From contig NZ_CP072596.1 of the NCBI RefSeq assembly GCF_017815535.1, forward strand, positions 930,001 to 994,000: DNA of 64,000 nt, written 5' to 3'. A program made the position numbers and the translations under genes. Origin of the DNA: Tessaracoccus sp. MC1865 (GTDB lineage Bacteria; Actinomycetota; Actinomycetes; Propionibacteriales; Propionibacteriaceae). Under the pieces are notes generated by a model. The model had not been told where the DNA came from. It did no database searches and saw nothing but the letters and a program-made list of their open reading frames with translations. Below, in pieces: positions 44,964 through 54,060 of the stretch; position 1 is the first letter of the stretch; every line of letters begins with the position of its first letter.

Positions 44964-46517
44964 GTGACAGTAACCACCGCGCAGGCACCGACGCTGACGC
45001 TGGACCACATCACCAAGCGATTCGGATCGCTGACGGCCAATGACGCCATCACCGTGGACATCACGCCGGGGCGCATCCATTGCCTCCTGGGCGAGAACGG
45101 CGCCGGCAAATCGACGTTGATGAACATCCTCTTCGGGCTCCTGCAGCCGGACGAGGGCGAGATCCGGATGGGTGATGAGGTGCTCAACCTCACCAACCCG
45201 AAGCACGCCATGGCCAAGGGCATCGGCATGGTGCACCAGCACTTCATGCTGATCCCGGTCTTCACCGTCGCGGAGAACATGGTGCTCGGCCGCGAACCCG
45301 GCAGCGGGGGCCTCCTCGACATCAACTCCGCCCGCAAGGCGGTGCGCGAACTGAGCGAGCGCTACAACATGTTTGTGGACCCCGACGCGCTGGTCGAAGA
45401 CCTGCCGGTGGGCATCCAGCAGCGCGTGGAGATCCTCAAGGCCCTCGCGGGCGGCGCGCAGTACCTCATCTTCGACGAGCCGACGGCGGTGCTCACTCCG
45501 CAGGAGATCGACGAGCTGATGCTCGTGATGAAGGCCCTCCGCGACGAAGGCAGGGCGATCGTCTTCATCACGCACAAGTTGCGCGAGGTGCGCCAGGTCG
45601 CCGATGACATCACGGTCATCCGCCGCGGCAAGGTCGTCGGCAAGGCGGAGCCCGGCGCCTCCGAGGCCGAGCTGGCCACCATGATGGTGGGCCGTTCGGT
45701 GTCGCTGAAGGTGGACAAGAAGCCGGCGGAGCCCGGCGAACCCCGCCTCACGATCAATGAATTGACGGTGGCCGCCCCGTCGGGTCAGGTCGCCGTCGAC
45801 CACCTCAGCCTGGATGTGCGCGGCGGCGAGATCGTGTGCATCGCCGGCGTGCAGGGCAACGGCCAGACCGAACTCGTCGAGACCCTGCTCGGCACCAGGA
45901 CGGCGCTCAGTGGCACCGCCACCCTCGACGGCTTGGACATCACCCGCGCCAAGCCGGCGAAGACCATCAAGGCCGGCCTCGGCTACGTGCCGGAGGACCG
46001 GCACCGCGACGGCTTCATCGGTGAGTTCTCCATCGCGGAGAACCTCGTGCTCAACAACCTCGACGAGTTCTCGCGCGGCGGTTCGCTGCAGCTGAAGAAG
46101 ATCGCCGACAACGCGGTGGCCCGCATCGAGGAGTTCGACATCCGCGCCGGCTCGCACACCCAACCGGTGCGCTCGCTCTCCGGCGGCAACCAGCAGAAGG
46201 TGGTGCTCGCCCGCGAGCTGTCGCGCGACCTGTCACTGCTCGTCGCGAACCAGCCCACCCGCGGCGTGGACGTCGGCGCCATCGAGTTCCTCCACACCCG
46301 CATCGTGGAGGAACGCGACCGCGGCACCGCTGTGCTGCTCGTCTCCACGGAACTGGAGGAAGTCGAGTCCCTCGCGGACCGGATCGCCGTCATGTACCGC
46401 GGCAAGATCGTCGGCATCGTGCCGCCGGACACCCCGCGCAATGTGCTCGGCCTCATGATGGCCGGCATCAGCCACGAGGACGCACTCGCCACGATCAAGG
46501 AGGCCGGCAATGAGTGA
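44964..46517 (+). CDS. nucleoside ABC transporter, double ATPase subunit
   Basis: A 517-residue protein with two ABC domains, as in the sugar/nucleoside uptake class. The first has Walker A GENGAGKST and the modified signature LPVGIQQRVEILKAL with YLIFDEPTAVLTP; the second has a degenerate P-loop GVQGNGQTE and a good signature LSGGNQQKVVLARELS, the usual asymmetry of this class. GGGAGGA lies about 7 nt before the GTG start. It overlaps the first permease gene by 8 nt. Confidence 0.94.
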   Translation: MTVTTAQAPTLTLDHITKRFGSLTANDAITVDITPGRIHCLLGENGAGKSTLMNILFGLLQPDEGEIRMGDEVLNLTNPKHAMAKGIGMVHQHFMLIPVFTVAENMVLGREPGSGGLLDINSARKAVRELSERYNMFVDPDALVEDLPVGIQQRVEILKALAGGAQYLIFDEPTAVLTPQEIDELMLVMKALRDEGRAIVFITHKLREVRQVADDITVIRRGKVVGKAEPGASEAELATMMVGRSVSLKVDKKPAEPGEPRLTINELTVAAPSGQVAVDHLSLDVRGGEIVCIAGVQGNGQTELVETLLGTRTALSGTATLDGLDITRAKPAKTIKAGLGYVPEDRHRDGFIGEFSIAENLVLNNLDEFSRGGSLQLKKIADNAVARIEEFDIRAGSHTQPVRSLSGGNQQKVVLARELSRDLSLLVANQPTRGVDVGAIEFLHTRIVEERDRGTAVLLVSTELEEVESLADRIAVMYRGKIVGIVPPDTPRNVLGLMMAGISHEDALATIKEAGNE

Positions 46518-47694
46518 CAAAGTGAAGGCACCCCGTCCGGCGTGGGTCACCTCCGCCATCATCACGGTGGCCTCGCTGATCCTCGCGTTCATCGTCGGCT
46601 CGTTCGTGATGGTGTTCACGGACGCCGAGGTCGCCTCCACGTGGGGCTACTTCTTCTCCAGGCCCGGCGACGCGCTCGTCGCGTCGTGGGACAAGATCTC
46701 CGCCACGTTCTACGCCATGTGGGTCGGCTCCATGGGCTCCTGGGTGGCCATCACCAACACGACGGCGGAGGCTGCGCCCCTGATCTGCGCGGGCCTCGGT
46801 GTCGCCGTGGCGTTCCGCGCCGGGCTGTTCAACATCGGCGCCCAGGGCCAGGCGATGCTCGGCGGCCTGACGGCCGCCTTCATCGGCTTCAGCATCAAGG
46901 GCCTGCCGATCTTCATCCACCTCCCGTTGGCCATCGTCGTGGGCATCGTGGCGGGCGCCATCTGGGGCGGCATCGTCGGCCTGTTGAAGGCGAAGACCGG
47001 CGCGCACGAGGTCATCGTGACCATCATGATGAACTACATCGCCGGTTCGTTGTTGGCGTTCCTCATGCTGCAGCCGGCATTCCAGACGCCCGGCCGTGCA
47101 GACCCGATCTCGCCGGTCCTGGAGTGGACCGCCACGCTCCCGCGCCTGGCCGGTACGCGGCTGCATCTGGGCTTCTTCCTGGCCATCGTCGCCGCCATCG
47201 TCTGCTGGTGGCTGCTGGAGCGCACCAAGTTCGGCATCCACCTGAAGGCCGTGGGCCTGAACCCGAACGCCGCCGCCACCTCCGGCGCCAGCGTGGCCAA
47301 CGTGACCATCCTCACCATGGCCCTCGCCGGTGGCCTCGCCGGCCTGGCCGGCGTGCAGGCCGTGACCGCCCCTGAGCTCCTGACCGGCACGCCCACCCAG
47401 ATGACCGGCACGATCATCGGCACGCTGGGCTTCGACGCCATCACCGTGGCACTGCTCGGTAGATCGAGACCACTGGGAGTGGTGCTCGCGGGCCTGCTGT
47501 TCGGTGCCCTCAAGGCTTCGCGCCGCACGATGGTCACGATGGCCAACACGCCGGACAAGCTGACAGACCTCATCCAGGCCCTCGTCGTGCTGTTCGTGGC
47601 CGCGCCCGCGTTCGTCGCGTGGCTGCTGCCGTTCCTCAACGAGCGCAAGACCAAGCGTCGTTCCGTTCCTGTCGCGAAGGTGGCTGAAGCATGA
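46510..47694 (+). CDS. nucleoside ABC transporter permease 1
   Basis: A 394-residue BPD_transp_2 family permease with about ten transmembrane helices. The motif FRAGLFNIGAQGQAMLGGL and EVIVTIMMNYIA are typical of the first permease of BMP-linked nucleoside transporters (YufP-like). The next gene starts within its stop codon (ATGA). Confidence 0.92.
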   Translation: MSDKVKAPRPAWVTSAIITVASLILAFIVGSFVMVFTDAEVASTWGYFFSRPGDALVASWDKISATFYAMWVGSMGSWVAITNTTAEAAPLICAGLGVAVAFRAGLFNIGAQGQAMLGGLTAAFIGFSIKGLPIFIHLPLAIVVGIVAGAIWGGIVGLLKAKTGAHEVIVTIMMNYIAGSLLAFLMLQPAFQTPGRADPISPVLEWTATLPRLAGTRLHLGFFLAIVAAIVCWWLLERTKFGIHLKAVGLNPNAAATSGASVANVTILTMALAGGLAGLAGVQAVTAPELLTGTPTQMTGTIIGTLGFDAITVALLGRSRPLGVVLAGLLFGALKASRRTMVTMANTPDKLTDLIQALVVLFVAAPAFVAWLLPFLNERKTKRRSVPVAKVAEA

Positions 47695-48995
47695 GCACCC
47701 AGACCCTGCCCATCCCGGACAGCGACCTGCGCCTCGTCAAGAAGGTCGAGTCGCCGGAGGCGAAGGCCCAGCGACTCTCCACCGGCACCCTGATCGCCGT
47801 CATGGGCGTCGCGCTGTTGGTCATGGCGTTCACCGTCAACAAGTCCGGGCGGATCGCCCTGTCCGATGCCTTCTCCGAGGTGCAGTTGCCCACGCTGGAA
47901 CTGCCCGGCACCGCCACGGTCCTCATCGCGGCCCTGCTGGTACTCGGCGCCGGTATCGGCTACCTCACCGGGAAGCTCAGCGGCAGGATGCGCACGCTGG
48001 CGGCCGTGGTCGCCGGCCTGGGCATCGTCGTCGGCTTCCTGGTGTGGGCCGCGGCCAGCTCACCGCTGCCGTTCACCCTCACCAGCCAGCTGAACCTCAC
48101 GCTCGAATACGCGACGCCGCTGTTCTTCGGCGTGCTGGGTGGCGTGCTGGCGGAGCGGGCGGGCGTGGTGAACATCGCCATCGAGGGCATGTTCCTCACC
48201 GCGGCGTTCTCGGCCTCGCTGACCTACAGCATGACGCAGTCGTTCGTCGCGGCCCTGTTCGCGGCCGCGTTGGCCGGCGTCATGATGGCCGGGATCCTGG
48301 CGCTGTTCACGCTGCGTTACCTGGTGGACCACGTCATCATCGGCGTCGTCATCAACGTGCTGGCCACGGGCCTCACGGGCTTCATCTACCAGCAGTTGGT
48401 GGCCAAGGACATCGCCACCTACAGCAACGTGCGGCCCATGCTGCCCATCCGGATCCCTGGCCTGGCGGACGTCCCCTTCCTCGGGCCCATCCTGTTCACG
48501 CAGCGACCCCTCACCTACATCGCGTTCGTCGCGGTGCCGCTGGTGTGGTTCCTGCTGTTCCGCACCAAGTGGGGCCTCCGGGTCCGCTCGGTGGGCGAAC
48601 ACCCGCACGCTGCAGACACCGTCGGCATCAACGTGCTCTGGACCAAGGCCTCGGCCGTGCTGCTCGGCGGCGTGTTCGCCGGCATCGGTGGCGCGTACTT
48701 CACCATCGGCTCGGTGGGGTCGTTCCAGGACAACAACCCGACGGCGGGCAACGGCTTCATCGCGCTCGCCGCGGTGATCATGGGCCGCTGGCACCCCGTC
48801 CTCGGCGCATTCGTCGCCCTGTTCTTCGGCTTCGCCCGCGCGCTGGCCCAGAACACGAAGCTCATGCAGCTTCCCATCCCCAGCGACTTCATCGAGATGC
48901 TGCCGTACCTGGCCACCATCATCGCCGTGGCGGGCCTCGTCGGACGCGTGCGGGCCCCTGCCGCAGACGGCGCGCACTTCATCAAGAGCCACTGA
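47691..48995 (+). CDS. nucleoside ABC transporter permease 2
   Basis: A 434-residue BPD_transp_2 family permease (YufQ-like). An N-terminal cytosolic segment precedes three helices, then the conserved YATPLFFGVLGGVLAERAGVVNIAIEGMFL, DHVIIGVVINVLATGLTGFIY and RSVGEHPHAADTVGI. It forms the channel with permease 1. Its stop overlaps the cytidine deaminase start by one base (TGATG). Confidence 0.92.
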   Translation: MSTQTLPIPDSDLRLVKKVESPEAKAQRLSTGTLIAVMGVALLVMAFTVNKSGRIALSDAFSEVQLPTLELPGTATVLIAALLVLGAGIGYLTGKLSGRMRTLAAVVAGLGIVVGFLVWAAASSPLPFTLTSQLNLTLEYATPLFFGVLGGVLAERAGVVNIAIEGMFLTAAFSASLTYSMTQSFVAALFAAALAGVMMAGILALFTLRYLVDHVIIGVVINVLATGLTGFIYQQLVAKDIATYSNVRPMLPIRIPGLADVPFLGPILFTQRPLTYIAFVAVPLVWFLLFRTKWGLRVRSVGEHPHAADTVGINVLWTKASAVLLGGVFAGIGGAYFTIGSVGSFQDNNPTAGNGFIALAAVIMGRWHPVLGAFVALFFGFARALAQNTKLMQLPIPSDFIEMLPYLATIIAVAGLVGRVRAPAADGAHFIKSH

Positions 48996-49390
48996 TGACG
49001 AGCATCGACTGGGAGGCGCTGCGGGCCACCGCCCTCAGCGTCATGACCCGCGCCTATGCGCCCTACTCGAGGTTCCGGGTGGGGGCGGCGGCGCTGGTGG
49101 ACGACGGGCGCGTGGTGAGCGGCTGCAACGTGGAGAACGCCGGCTACGGCGTCACGCTGTGCGCAGAATGTGGGCTGATCTCGGACCTCGTCGCCGGTGG
49201 GGGTGGGCGCCTGGTGGCGTTCACCTGCGTCGGTGGGGAGACGCGCGGCGAGGTGATCACGCCGTGCGGACGGTGTCGCCAGCTGCTCTTCGAGCACGGC
49301 GGCGCAGACCTGCTGATGGAGACCCCGGCGGGCATCGTGACCTTGGCGGAGATGTTGCCGCAGGCCTTCGGCCCCGCCAACCTCACCTGA
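48995..49390 (+). CDS. cdd: cytidine deaminase
   Basis: Converts imported cytidine and deoxycytidine to uridine forms. The 131-residue length fits the small tetrameric type. Zinc is bound by Cys56 (CAE, with catalytic Glu58) and by Cys91 and Cys94 (PCGRC); GCNVENAGYG contacts the ribose. Coupled translation to the permease gene supports a role in pyrimidine nucleoside salvage. Confidence 0.95.
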   Translation: MTSIDWEALRATALSVMTRAYAPYSRFRVGAAALVDDGRVVSGCNVENAGYGVTLCAECGLISDLVAGGGGRLVAFTCVGGETRGEVITPCGRCRQLLFEHGGADLLMETPAGIVTLAEMLPQAFGPANLT

Positions 49391-49448
49391 CCGCACGCCT
49401 CCCGCGGCGCTGCCGCTGGTGTGCGACGCAACGGGAGGACCGACGCGT

Positions 49449-50474
49449 CTACTGGTACGACACGAGGTGGGGCAACGGCTCGACCTGCGCCACCGTCTGC
49501 TGAGGCGTCAGCATGGGCAGGTCCTCGTCCTCGAAGTTCTTCCAGCCGAGGAACACGTTCTGGGGGAGGTCCTTCAGCAGCGCCTGCCAGGTGGCCTGCT
49601 TCGCCGGCTGGCCGCCCTGCCCGTCGGCATGCATGAGGTACTGGATCTCCGGGCGGCTGGTGTCGAGCCGCTCCCTGCCGATGACCATCCGGGGCTGGAA
49701 CTGGTGCAGGACGAGCACCTTCGACGGCAGGTTGTTGTCGCGCACCAGGTCTGCCAGCCAGGTGCCCACGGCGTTGACCTCTTCGATCGCCACCTGCCCG
49801 ATCTGACGCAGGTGCACCTGGTTGGGCTTGAGGCGCCACTCCGGATCGAGCGCCAGACCCACCGACGGGCGGCGGAGCAGTTCCTCGTACAGCTTGGCCT
49901 GCGTGAGGAAGTCGACGCGGCCGGGCTGGAGGTCGATGATGACGTAGATGTCGTTGGCCTCAGCGGCCTCGATCCACGGCATGATCGTCTCGATCGGTGT
50001 GCGGTTCGAGTAGGAACCGTCGGCCGTCTTCGACGCCGAGGCCACCGTGACGATGATCTCGAACGCCCCGATGACCTTCTCGTCGGGCAACAGTTGCTGG
50101 TATTCGGCGACGAGGGCGTTGACCCGGGTGACCGCCTGGGCGGGTGGCTGTTCGCCCAGCATGCCGAGCACCGGGGCCGTGGGGTGTCCGTAGAGCGCGA
50201 CCATGCGTCGGCCCGGGAACGGGGTGGTGCCGCCGCCAGGCAACTCGGCCACCTGCGGGGTGGGCGAGGGCTCGGGGGAGGGGCTGCTCGGCTCCGGCGA
50301 CGGGCTGGGCGACGCTGAAGCCGACGGGCTGCGGGGAGCCGTGGCCGGCGAGGCCGACGTCGGGCTCTGGGACGGGGGTGTCTCCGGCGAGCCTTCGTCG
50401 GTGCAACCCGTCGCCAGGGCGAAGCCCCCCGCTGCGGTTCCCGCGATCAGTGCTCTTCTGTTCAGCGCAGCCAT
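49449..50474 (-). CDS. lipoprotein of unknown function with Ser/Pro-rich linker
   Basis: A 341-residue lipoprotein. RRALIAGTAAGGFALATGC ends in the lipobox with Cys24, then about 50 residues of Ser/Pro repeats (PSPSPEPSSPSPEPSPTP) act as a wall-spanning linker. The folded domain of about 260 residues has alternating strands and acidic or aromatic ends (VALYGHP, YVIIDLQPGR, ALDPEWRL, VLVLHQFQP), suggesting a TIM-barrel like those of glycoside hydrolases, but I cannot assign a family. It is transcribed towards cdd and away from add. Confidence 0.78.
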   Translation of the reverse strand: MAALNRRALIAGTAAGGFALATGCTDEGSPETPPSQSPTSASPATAPRSPSASASPSPSPEPSSPSPEPSPTPQVAELPGGGTTPFPGRRMVALYGHPTAPVLGMLGEQPPAQAVTRVNALVAEYQQLLPDEKVIGAFEIIVTVASASKTADGSYSNRTPIETIMPWIEAAEANDIYVIIDLQPGRVDFLTQAKLYEELLRRPSVGLALDPEWRLKPNQVHLRQIGQVAIEEVNAVGTWLADLVRDNNLPSKVLVLHQFQPRMVIGRERLDTSRPEIQYLMHADGQGGQPAKQATWQALLKDLPQNVFLGWKNFEDEDLPMLTPQQTVAQVEPLPHLVSYQ

Positions 50475-50521
50475 TGCTACAGCTTGCCACGGATCGGGAG
50501 CAGCTCCCCGGCCTTGCCCGG

Positions 50522-50527
50522 TAACCT
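50522..50527 (+). promoter_or_regulatory. TAACCT -10 box for add (leaderless)
   Basis: TAACCT ends 6 nt before the add ATG, with no Shine-Dalgarno sequence between them. Confidence 0.45.
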
Positions 50528-50533
50528 GAGCCC

Positions 50534-51604
50534 ATGCTGAGCCTCGACGACTTGCGCGCGCTACCCAAAGTTGCGCTCCACGATCACCTCGACGGAGGGC
50601 TGCGCCCGGAAACCGTCATCGAGCACTGCGCAGCCAACGGCCACGAGCTGCCGACGACGGATCCGGAGGGTCTGCGCCGGTGGTTCTTCGAGGCCGCAGA
50701 CTCCGGCTCGCTGGTGCGCTACCTGGAGACGTTCGCACACACGGTCGCCGCGATGCAGACCGCCGAACAGCTCGAGCGGGTGGCGCACGAGTTCGTCGTC
50801 GACCAGGCCGAGGACGGCGTCGTCTATGCCGAGGCGCGCTGGGCCCCCGCGCAGCACCTGGCCAAGGGGCTGACGCTGCAGCAGTCGGTCGAGGCGGTGC
50901 GCGACGGCTTGGCCTCGGGCATGAGGGCGGCCGCGGCGTCGGGCCACGCCATCGTCGCGCGGCAGATCCTCACCTCGCTGCGCCAGGACGACCCCACCGT
51001 CGAGATCGCGCAACTGGCCATCGACAACCGTGACGACAGCGTCTGCGGGTTCGACATCGCCGGAGCGGAGGACGGCTTCCCGCCGTCGCGTTTCGAGGGC
51101 GCGTTCCGGCTGCTCAAGAAGCACAACATGTTCTTCACCATCCACGCAGGCGAGGCCTTCGGGCCGCCCTCGATCTGGGAGGCCGTGCAACTGTGCGGCG
51201 GCAACCGCCTGGGCCACGGCGTGCGGATCGTCGAGGACCTGACCATCGAGGAGGACCGCGTGCGGTTCGGTCGGCTGGCGGGCTACGTGCGTGACGCCCA
51301 GATCCCGCTCGAGGTGGCGCCGTCGTCGAACCTCCAGACCGGCATTGCGGGGGAGATGAAGGACCATCCCATCGACCTACTGAAGGGCCTCCAGTTCAAC
51401 GTGACCGTTAACTGCGACAACCGGTTGATGAGCGACACCAGCATGTCGCGGGAGTACCTCAAGCTGGTGGAGACCTTCCACTGGGACCTCGACGACGTCG
51501 AGAAGACCACAGTGGGTGCGATGCGCGCGGCGTTCCTGCCGCACGACCAGCGCGAGTCCATGATCCGCGAGGTCATCCGCCCGGCCTTCGCCGCCGCCCG
51601 CTGA
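50534..51604 (+). CDS. add: adenosine deaminase
   Basis: Converts adenosine and deoxyadenosine to inosine forms. The 356-residue protein has the zinc motif HDHLDGGLRPET (His16, His18), TIHAGEAFG, RLGHGVRIVED and EVAPSSNLQTG, followed by the acidic pair in VTVNCDNRLMS, all expected of the metal-dependent TIM-barrel enzyme. It lies near the nucleoside transporter and cdd but is separated by a reverse-strand lipoprotein gene and has its own promoter. Confidence 0.95.
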   Translation: MLSLDDLRALPKVALHDHLDGGLRPETVIEHCAANGHELPTTDPEGLRRWFFEAADSGSLVRYLETFAHTVAAMQTAEQLERVAHEFVVDQAEDGVVYAEARWAPAQHLAKGLTLQQSVEAVRDGLASGMRAAAASGHAIVARQILTSLRQDDPTVEIAQLAIDNRDDSVCGFDIAGAEDGFPPSRFEGAFRLLKKHNMFFTIHAGEAFGPPSIWEAVQLCGGNRLGHGVRIVEDLTIEEDRVRFGRLAGYVRDAQIPLEVAPSSNLQTGIAGEMKDHPIDLLKGLQFNVTVNCDNRLMSDTSMSREYLKLVETFHWDLDDVEKTTVGAMRAAFLPHDQRESMIREVIRPAFAAAR

Positions 51605-51689
51605 CGGCGAAAGGCCGGGACTGCTGGATCCACCGAAGGATGGATGCCTGCCGGGGGAAACCTGTGAGCGGAATCGCGACGATGGATAC

Positions 51690-52136
51690 ATGCTGAATCG
51701 ACTCTTCCTCTCCGCCGGAACCTGGACCGCCCTCGGACTCGCCTCGGGCCTCTACTGGCGCGAAATGACCAAGATCAACGAGTTCACCGGCGACACCATG
51801 CTCTCGACCGCCCACACGCATGCACTGGCGCTCGGCACCCTGGTGTTCCTCGCCATCCTTGCGCTGGCCAAGGTGTTCCCCATCGCGGAGAAGAGCGCCA
51901 AGCTCTTCACGCTGCTCTACAACATCGGCCTCGGCTTCACGTTCGGCTCCATGGTGGTGAAGGGCACCCTCCAGGTGCTCGAGGCCCCCATCGCCACCTC
52001 CGCCATGTGGCCCGGCTTCGCGGGCCTCGGTCACATGATCCTGACCGGCACCTGGGTGTACTTCTTCGTCATCCTCGGCAGGGCGCTGAAGGCCGACGCC
52101 CGCCAGCCGCTGGACACCGCTACCGTGGAGGCGTGA
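51690..52136 (+). CDS. DUF2871 family membrane protein
   Basis: A 148-residue protein with four transmembrane helices. The conserved features are GLYWREMTK after the first helix, THTHALALGTLVFLAIL with two histidines, and GHMILTGTWVYFFVILGRAL. This matches DUF2871, whose histidines suggest a heme or metal role that has not been shown. It overlaps the histidine kinase start (GTGA), so it may be part of that signalling operon. Confidence 0.8.
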   Translation: MLNRLFLSAGTWTALGLASGLYWREMTKINEFTGDTMLSTAHTHALALGTLVFLAILALAKVFPIAEKSAKLFTLLYNIGLGFTFGSMVVKGTLQVLEAPIATSAMWPGFAGLGHMILTGTWVYFFVILGRALKADARQPLDTATVEA

Positions 52137-53347
52137 CGACCCCTTCCCGACGTGCCCACGTGGGCGTGGCTCGCGCGCCCAGGTGGTCGGCGTCCTGGTG
52201 GTTGAGGGCCGGCCAGGCGGTGATGTTCGTCGGGTTGCTGATCATCGCCAGCGTCCTGCCGGAACTCGGTTGGGCAGCTTTCTGGGCCTGGCCCGTGGCC
52301 GCCGTGACCCTGCTGGTGTTCGTGTTGGTCCTCCAGAGCGTCGACAGGATGGGCGCGCTGGGCCGCACGGTGTGGATGAGCGTCCTGTTCGCGTTGTCCA
52401 CCACGCTGATGTGGCTCTCACCGAATTACCTGTGGATCGCCTTTCCGCTGTGGCTGCTGGGCGCGGCGGTGCTGCCGCTGCTGACATCCCTGCTGCTCAC
52501 CGCCGTGACCCTCGCCGTGATCGTGACGGTGCTGAGCATGGGCGGAGGCGGCGGCGTCGGCTCCATTCTGGGGCCACTGTCGGGCGCACTGATCGCGGTG
52601 GGGCTTTCGCGCGGTGTGCTCAAGTTCGAGCACGAGGTCTCTGAGCACCGTCGCCTGCTGGACGAGGTGCTGCGGGCCCATGACGAGACCGCGCGCCTGC
52701 AGCGTGAGGCCGGTCAGTTGGCTGAGCGCACCCGGCTCGCCCATGACATCCACGACACCCTGGCGCAGGGCTTCTCCTCCATCGTGCTCCTTGCCCGGGC
52801 TGCGGGCCGTAAAGCCGCCGACGACCCGGCCCGGGACCTCATCGCCCAGATCGAGGCCACGGCGACGGAGAACCTCGCGGAGTCACGCCGCGTCGTCTAC
52901 GCCTTGGCTCCCGAGGAGGCCGGCGCGGGTGGCCTCGCCGCACCGCTGCGTCGCCTGACGGCTGAGGTGGCCGAAGCGCTGGAAGCGCAGTGGGACGTCA
53001 CCGTCGACCCCGAGCTGCCCCGGCTCGCCACGCCCACTGAGGTGGCGCTCCTGCGCGCGGCGCAGAACGCGTTGGCCAACGTGCGCCAGCACTCGCGGGC
53101 CGGCCGCGTCGGCGTCGAGCTGGCCCGCGCAGGGGACCACGTCCACCTTGACGTCGTCGACGACGGCATCGGGTTCGACCCGGCCGTCACGGTGGAGCGC
53201 ACCATGAACGGGGGCTACGGGCTGCGCGCTCTCCGCGAGCGCCTCGCAGACCTGGGCGGTGAGCTCACCGTCGAATCGGAGCCGGGAGGTGGCACGGCCG
53301 TCACCGCCCGCCTGCCCCTCGTGCGGGCGGACGAGGCGTTGCCATGA
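52133..53347 (+). CDS. NarL-type sensor histidine kinase
   Basis: A 404-residue membrane kinase with about five or six transmembrane helices in the first 165 residues, a short coiled coil, then HisKA_3 with the phosphoacceptor His207 in AHDIHDTLAQGFSS. The ATPase has the N-box QNALANVRQHS and the G-box VVDDGIGFDP. The GTG start overlaps the DUF2871 stop by 4 nt and the stop overlaps the regulator gene by 4 nt. The stimulus is unknown. Confidence 0.93.
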   Translation: MTTPSRRAHVGVARAPRWSASWWLRAGQAVMFVGLLIIASVLPELGWAAFWAWPVAAVTLLVFVLVLQSVDRMGALGRTVWMSVLFALSTTLMWLSPNYLWIAFPLWLLGAAVLPLLTSLLLTAVTLAVIVTVLSMGGGGGVGSILGPLSGALIAVGLSRGVLKFEHEVSEHRRLLDEVLRAHDETARLQREAGQLAERTRLAHDIHDTLAQGFSSIVLLARAAGRKAADDPARDLIAQIEATATENLAESRRVVYALAPEEAGAGGLAAPLRRLTAEVAEALEAQWDVTVDPELPRLATPTEVALLRAAQNALANVRQHSRAGRVGVELARAGDHVHLDVVDDGIGFDPAVTVERTMNGGYGLRALRERLADLGGELTVESEPGGGTAVTARLPLVRADEALP

Positions 53348-53964
53348 TCCGGGTACTGCTGGTGGACGACCATCCGGTGGTGCGGTCCGGCGTCGCGGCG
53401 CTGCTGAGCGGGGCCGACGCCATCGAGGTGATCGGGTCCGCAGCCACGGGCGAGGAAGCACTGCGGCTGGTGGACGAGTTGTCGCCCGACGTGGTCCTCT
53501 GCGACCTGAGGCTGGGAGAGGGACTCGACGGCGTGGGCGTCACCGAGGCGGTCAGACGCCGGCCCCGCCCGCCGGCGGTGCTGATCCTCACCACCTACGA
53601 CAACGACTCCGACATCGCCAGGGCCGTCCTGGCCGGGGCCGCGGGGTACCTGCTCAAGGATGCGCAGCCCGAAGACATCATCGAGGGCATCGCCGACGCA
53701 GCTGCCGGGCGGCTGGTGCTCTCGCGCGACCTCGAGGTGCGCGTCGTCGAACGGATGTCGCAGGGCGTGCCCGCCGTGAGTGCGCGGGAACTCGACGTGC
53801 TGCGTTTGGTTGCCGAGGGCAGCACCAACCGAGAGATTGCCAGGCAGTTGTTCATCTCCGAGGGCACCGTGAAGACGCATCTGGTGCACGCCTTCGGAAA
53901 ACTGGGGGCTGATTCGCGTACCGCCGCGGTCGCTGCGGCGCGCCGGCACGGCCTGCTGAGCTGA
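53344..53964 (+). CDS. LuxR/NarL-type response regulator
   Basis: A 206-residue regulator paired with the preceding kinase. The receiver domain has VDDH (residues 8-9), phosphoacceptor Asp54 in LCDLRLG and Lys in LLKDAQ; the LuxR helix-turn-helix is at about residues 140-200 (SARELDVLRLVAEGSTNREIA, EGTVKTHLVHAFGKL). Targets cannot be read from the sequence. Confidence 0.94.
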   Translation: MIRVLLVDDHPVVRSGVAALLSGADAIEVIGSAATGEEALRLVDELSPDVVLCDLRLGEGLDGVGVTEAVRRRPRPPAVLILTTYDNDSDIARAVLAGAAGYLLKDAQPEDIIEGIADAAAGRLVLSRDLEVRVVERMSQGVPAVSARELDVLRLVAEGSTNREIARQLFISEGTVKTHLVHAFGKLGADSRTAAVAAARRHGLLS

Positions 53965-54048
53965 CAGCTGGTGATCCTCGCCGGATGATCGCTGCCCAGT
54001 TCCCTTGCGGGCGACGGCGGATGCTGAACTCCTGAATGCCACGGGCGC

Positions 54049-54054
54049 TAATGT
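54049..54054 (+). promoter_or_regulatory. TAATGT -10 box for the DinB-like gene (leaderless)
   Basis: TAATGT ends 6 nt before the ATG, with no Shine-Dalgarno sequence. Confidence 0.45.
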
Positions 54055-54060
54055 CGTGCC

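Noticed and set aside
42216-46163. Very long open frame of over 1,300 codons on the minus strand
   Set aside because: It is antisense to five well-supported genes (transporter, kinase-like protein, BMP lipoprotein, ABC ATPase). High GC content gives long spurious frames, and its translation has no recognisable domain.
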